From: Ursus arctos
Taxonomy: Eukaryota > Chordata > Mammalia > Carnivora > Ursidae
NCBI RefSeq assembly: GCF_023065955.2
Contig: NW_026622875.1
Span: 13,557,001 to 13,621,000, forward strand
Direction of reading: 5' to 3'
DNA: 64,000 bases
Positions 46,889-64,000 of the stretch are shown one piece after another. The translations under genes and the position numbers were made by a program. The notes under the pieces were generated by a model that saw only the letters and a list, made by a program, of their open reading frames with translations, searched no databases and was not told the origin of the DNA. Positions within the stretch are counted from its first letter, which is position 1. Every line of letters begins with the position of its first letter.

Positions 46889-47089
46889 AAGAATGAAAGG
46901 AATAAGAGGGGCTGAACAAGGGATGTTCACCAACAATGATGAAAGTTGGAATATGTATCTAAAGTCTTTAAAATGACCATACCATTTGATTCAGGCATTC
47001 CACTTGTGGGGATCAAACGATGGGCAGAGAAATCAGGTCTAAATAAGTGGAGTGACATACTGTTTTCATAGATTTGAAGTCCTAATATG

Positions 47090-47240
47090 GTAAAGATATG
47101 AAAGTATCCCCACTTCACAGATGAATAAACTGAGGCACAGAGAGGTTAAATAACTTGTCTGAAGCCATACAGGTAGCAAGAGGTGAAGCCATGCTTCAAA
47201 ACGAAGTCGTTTGGGCCCAAAGACCACATTGTTACCCACT
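47090..47240 (+). repeat. MIR-like SINE fragment
   Basis: 'cacttcacagatgaataaac', 'tgaggcacagagaggttaaa' and 'aacttgtctgaagccataca' are the MIR core order. Confidence 0.7.
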
Positions 47241-47549
47241 CTGCTTTCCTGCCTGTGTCCTATGCACCCACAGCCCGCTGAGCCTGTGTTCACAGCATTT
47301 TCCTCTCTCAGTGTGTCTGTTTCCACCACTAGAGAGGGCAGGAACCTCATCGTATTCACCTTGGCATTTCCAAGAGCCTGGCACGTAGGAAATACTCAAA
47401 ATATGCTTATTAAACCCAACAAAACAGTTTACTGGTTAAGTTGTCTATTCACTGGTATTTATGCTTCTACCTTTACAGAATTATCTGTAAAGAAGGACAG
47501 AGACACAAACAAAAATACATAGATTTAATAATGATTCTTAAGAAAAAGT

Positions 47550-47852
47550 CTTTCTTATGATCTCAGGGATATGTGAAATTTAAGAAACAAGGCAGAGGAT
47601 CATAGGGGAAGAGAGGAAAAAATGAGACAAGAAATCAGAGAGGGAGATAAACCATAAGAGACTCTTAATCATAGGAAACAAACTGAGGGCTGCTGGAGGG
47701 GAGGGGGGTAGACTAACTGGGTGATAGATATTGGGGAGGGTATGTGTTGTAATGAGCACTGGGTATTATAGAAGACTGATGAATCACAGACCTGTACCCC
47801 TGAAACAAATAAAATATTATATGTTAATTAATTGAATTTAAATTTTTAAAAA
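47550..47852 (+). mobile_element. Carnivore L1 3' UTR (5'-truncated L1)
   Basis: 'gagactcttaatcataggaa', 'caaactgagggctgctggag', 'gatgaatcacagacctgtac' and 'aataaaatattatatgttaa' are the typical end of carnivore L1s. No ORF2 is attached. Confidence 0.85.
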
Positions 47853-47859
47853 GGTTAAA

Positions 47860-48565
47860 AAAAAGACAAAAGCTTTCTTAGCTACTCTCCTTTCTTGGTT
47901 TGGGGTTGTTAAACAATTTAAATGGCAGATGCAGAATTTATTCTTTAACATGACTTTCTAAATAGGGAAATCCAAGACATTTCTCATCATTATATTATTT
48001 GAGAGCAAGGATCACATAATTTATTTTTTTCTATACTGGGAGTGCCCAATAAATATTAACGACTGATGCCACTATTAAAACTATAAAATTATAAAGCAGG
48101 GGACAGTAAGGATTTAAAAAAAGGATTTATGGTTAGAGAAGGGAAATAAGAAAGGAATTATTTGTGCCTCTTACGTTTACAATAAAAATATGAAATCTGA
48201 TGGAAGTTTATGGAACTTGTGAATATGAAATGGTTCTACAACCACCAAAAGTTCATTTAAGAAACTGGAGGTAGAGAAGTCCAAAGCAACCATGGACACC
48301 TAAATCCACCTATGGTCTATTTAGTGACTTGCTGTGTTTCAGGGTCTCTGCCGTATTACGTATAACCAATCCCCCCAGCCCTGACCACGCTAGTCGTAAA
48401 TCCAAATCACCTCTTTGCCTTGACCTCTCAGCATTCTCAGGATTTTACAAAACTCGTGATCAAAAATGTTCAAAGAGAAAAATGACCTCCAGAGGCTCAA
48501 TTCTGATATTCAACCAAATCAGAAGAGACAAGAAAACTGTTACTGGTAGACAGTATTTGTTTTCG
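47860..48565. other. Intergenic, unassigned
   Basis: AT-rich; no exon or named repeat was seen. Confidence 0.35.
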
Positions 48566-48574
48566 ATAAACACT

Positions 48575-49005
48575 ATTGTATTACTCAGGGTTCTCCAGAG
48601 AGAGAGAGAGAGGGAGAAAGAGAGAGAGAGAGATCTTTATTGTAAGGAATAGGCTCACATGATTGTGAAGGTTGATAAGTCTGAAATGTGCATGGCTCTT
48701 CTCTGGCTGGAGACTCAGAGAAGAGTTGCCGCTGCACTCTTGAGCCTGAGGGCTATTTACAGGCAGTGTCCTTCTTCCTCGGGACAGCTGAGTCTTTTCT
48801 CTTAAGGCCTTCAGCTGATTGGTTGAGGTCCAACCACATTTTGGAGTGTAATCCACTTTACTCAAAACCTACCATTCAAGTGTTAATCACATCTAAAAAA
48901 AAATTAAAAATACCTTTAGAACAACATCTAGATTGGTGTTTGACCAAAAACTGGGTTCCATGGCCTAACAAGAGGACACATAAAATTAACCATCCCAACA
49001 CTGAA
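48575..49005 (-). repeat. Ancient interspersed repeat (family not assigned)
   Basis: Wording 'tactcagggttctccagaga', 'gaataggctcacatgattgt', 'ctgattggttgaggtccaac' and 'acacataaaattaaccatcc' is that of a common old mammalian repeat of a few hundred bases. It contains a (GA)n-rich run at 48597-48634. Orientation is uncertain. Confidence 0.5.
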
Positions 49006-49009
49006 TATT

Positions 49010-49757
<748 letters not shown>

Positions 49758-49985
49758 TAAGATGTTCTTGTTTTCTCATTTCTCTAGAACCAGAGGGATT
49801 TCAGGTGTTGAAATAATCAGCTTTTACGCTCGCTACATGAGAAGTGTCCATTATAGGTTTACATTTAAGATGCTTCCGGTATAACCATTTGTGGAGAGAG
49901 ACTTCCCTAGCAAGGTTGGGTTTGAGAAGGTTTGAGGGTTGAATAGAGTGAGTCTTTTACTTGATGTTTTCTCTTTCATTTCTAG

Positions 49986-50013
49986 GTTGGGAACCAATAA
50001 TACCACTCTTCAG
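49986..50013 (+). CDS. MINDY4B: MINDY4B micro-exon (28 nt)
   Basis: A 28-nt exon between 'catttctag' and 'gtaatt'. Its first base completes the Arg codon begun by the previous exon. The remaining 27 bases encode LGTNNTTLQ and end exactly on a codon boundary. Both flanking phases therefore fit: phase 2 in, phase 0 out. It is too short to be found by open-frame methods. Splice signals plus phase continuity are the evidence; transcript support is not visible here. Confidence 0.72.
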
Positions 50014-58339
<8,326 letters not shown>

Positions 58340-58524
58340 AGGACGCCTGGGTGGCTCAGTCGGTTAAGCATCCGACTTCAGCTCAGGTCACGATCTCAAG
58401 GTCCTGGCATCGAGTCCCACATCGGGCTCCCCACCCAGCATGGAGTCTGCTTTTCCCTTTCCCTCTGCTCCTCCCCCTGCTTGTTCTCTCTCCTCTCTCA
58501 AATATTTAGAATATTTAAAAAAAG
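58340..58524 (+). mobile_element. CAN-type SINE in MINDY4B intron
   Basis: Head 'ggacgcctgggtggctcagt', CT-rich tail and a short A run. It ends about 200 bp before a MINDY4B exon, in sense orientation. Confidence 0.93.
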
Positions 58525-58696
58525 AGTCGACGTGAACCTGGTGTGACTCTTTTGCACAAGACTCTACAGTTAAAATAGGGGAATAAGGTAAAATGTAAAC
58601 CAGAATGGTGGAAGGGGACAGGCCTCCCTCCACAAGACCCCCTTACTTAAGGCTGTTTGATGAACAATGTGTCTAAGAAGAATTATCTTCATTTGA

Positions 58697-63162
<4,466 letters not shown>

Positions 63163-63228
63163 CTCCAGCTGTTTGAACTTTTAGAGAAAGAAGCCACTGA
63201 GAGATTCATCTATGATCATTTACAATGT
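63163..63228 (+). CDS. MINDY4B: MINDY4B internal exon, last one in window
   Basis: A 66-nt exon in phase 0/0, acceptor 'cctgatttatag', donor 'gtaagt'. It encodes 22 residues: LQLFELLEKEATERFIYDHL then QC. The preceding exon ends ...DDFTER, and the FTERLQLFE junction reads naturally. I see no further coding exon between 63229 and 64000, so the rest of the catalytic-like domain lies beyond the window. All seven segments together total 747 nt (249 codons) counted from the ATG at 49650. Confidence 0.92.
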
Positions 63229-64000
63229 GTAAGTGTTTAAGTGTTGAGATAATTCCTTTATGTTGAACTGATCTTACAGGAATCTTCTTTCTTTTACAAA
63301 GTGTATTTCTAATGATGCTTATTAAGAAAACCAGGTCATTTTGAAAGCGAAGAAAGGGCCAAATGAGAGAAAGAGAAGCCCGCCTCTCCCTCCCCACAAC
63401 CTAAAAAGAGGCCAGCTCACACACAGGCCGCTCACAATTGCCTCTTTGTCCCTGGCTAATCAAACCCAGAGAATAATACTATAGAGGGCATATGCCAAGA
63501 TTTCTTTTGCGGGAAGAGAATATGTCAAAGCAGTCTTGCCTCATCTAATGGATAAAACACAAAAAACGCTCGACAACGAAGGCTGTAGTCTAAATTGCCA
63601 AAATGACTCCAAGGAAATGACTTCGGGTCTGAAAAAGGTGGCCCCATTTCACCTGTTCTACCAGCACCTTCCACATAGTGTCCTTCTGGCAATGGTTCTT
63701 GCCCACCTCCTAGGACAGGATAGTGTTGGTAGAAAATCTAAGGTGCTCTTTTAAGATTCCTCTGCAGGGAAAGGAATGAATGCTGATCTTCTAAAGAATC
63801 AGAACCCTGAGGAGTAAAAGACGACAATTAGCAGGGTTACCATGAAGCCATACAACTGCGGATTATACAGAAAGGGGAAATGTGTTCCATGAAACTCACT
63901 GCTCCGCTCCTTCTGAAGGCTATAAAGGCAGAAAACTTGGGCATGAGTTCTCAGCCACACACTGGCCATACGATCTTGATTAAACTGGTTACCCCAGGCC
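63229..64000. other. MINDY4B: MINDY4B intron, continuing beyond the window
   Basis: No exon recognised after the 63228 donor. The next MINDY4B exon must be outside the window. Confidence 0.55.

Noticed and set aside
63229..64000. Possible next MINDY4B exon (frame at 63536-63754)
   Set aside because: No acceptor and donor pair in the right phase, and the peptide does not resemble the MINDY4 family.

Overview
This is mammalian genomic DNA: sparse exons with canonical GT/AG splice sites, large introns, and dense interspersed repeats. About ten tRNA-Lys-derived CAN-type SINEs, with the hallmark head 'GGGGCRCCTGGGTGGCACAG' or its relatives, plus carnivore-type L1 3' ends, place it in a caniform carnivore. 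The SINE subtype whose tail reads 'CTGCTTCTTCCTCTCCCACT' suggests an arctoid (bear or giant panda, less likely seal or mustelid). I cannot fix the species without a search.

Two protein-coding genes are supported, both on the + strand. (1) CLRN1 (clarin-1, the Usher syndrome type 3A gene): coding exon 2 (13589-13768) and the last coding exon 3 (26185-26450). Their lengths, phases and residue numbering reproduce the 232-residue clarin-1. Exon 1 lies upstream of the window, so bases 1-13588 are CLRN1 intron 1. (2) MINDY4B (FAM188B2), a predicted inactive member of the MINDY deubiquitinase family: seven exon segments from about 49626 to 63228 that join in frame into 249 codons. The gene runs off the right edge. 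The order CLRN1 then MINDY4B on the same strand agrees with what I recall of human 3q25.1.

Layout: 1-13588 CLRN1 intron 1, with MER5-type DNA transposon fossils, several copies of an ancient repeat of uncertain family, an old L1 and SINEs; 13769-26184 CLRN1 intron 2; 26451 onwards CLRN1 3' UTR, carrying an antisense SINE; about 27-49.6 kb intergenic, with more SINEs, two long AT microsatellites, a hAT-type element, an L1 with two nested insertions, and two LTR remnants; 49.6-64 kb MINDY4B.

The most interesting observations are these. MINDY4B lacks the family's catalytic cysteine motif (GGARS where active MINDY4 has GGPCG). It has a 28-nt micro-exon followed by an unusual 56-codon Ser/Pro/Gly-rich exon just ahead of the catalytic-like domain. 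In CLRN1 the reading frame stays open through the exon 3 acceptor, giving a possible short alternative isoform. I saw no bacterial-type, CRISPR or other novel defence-like system; this is a conventional vertebrate locus.
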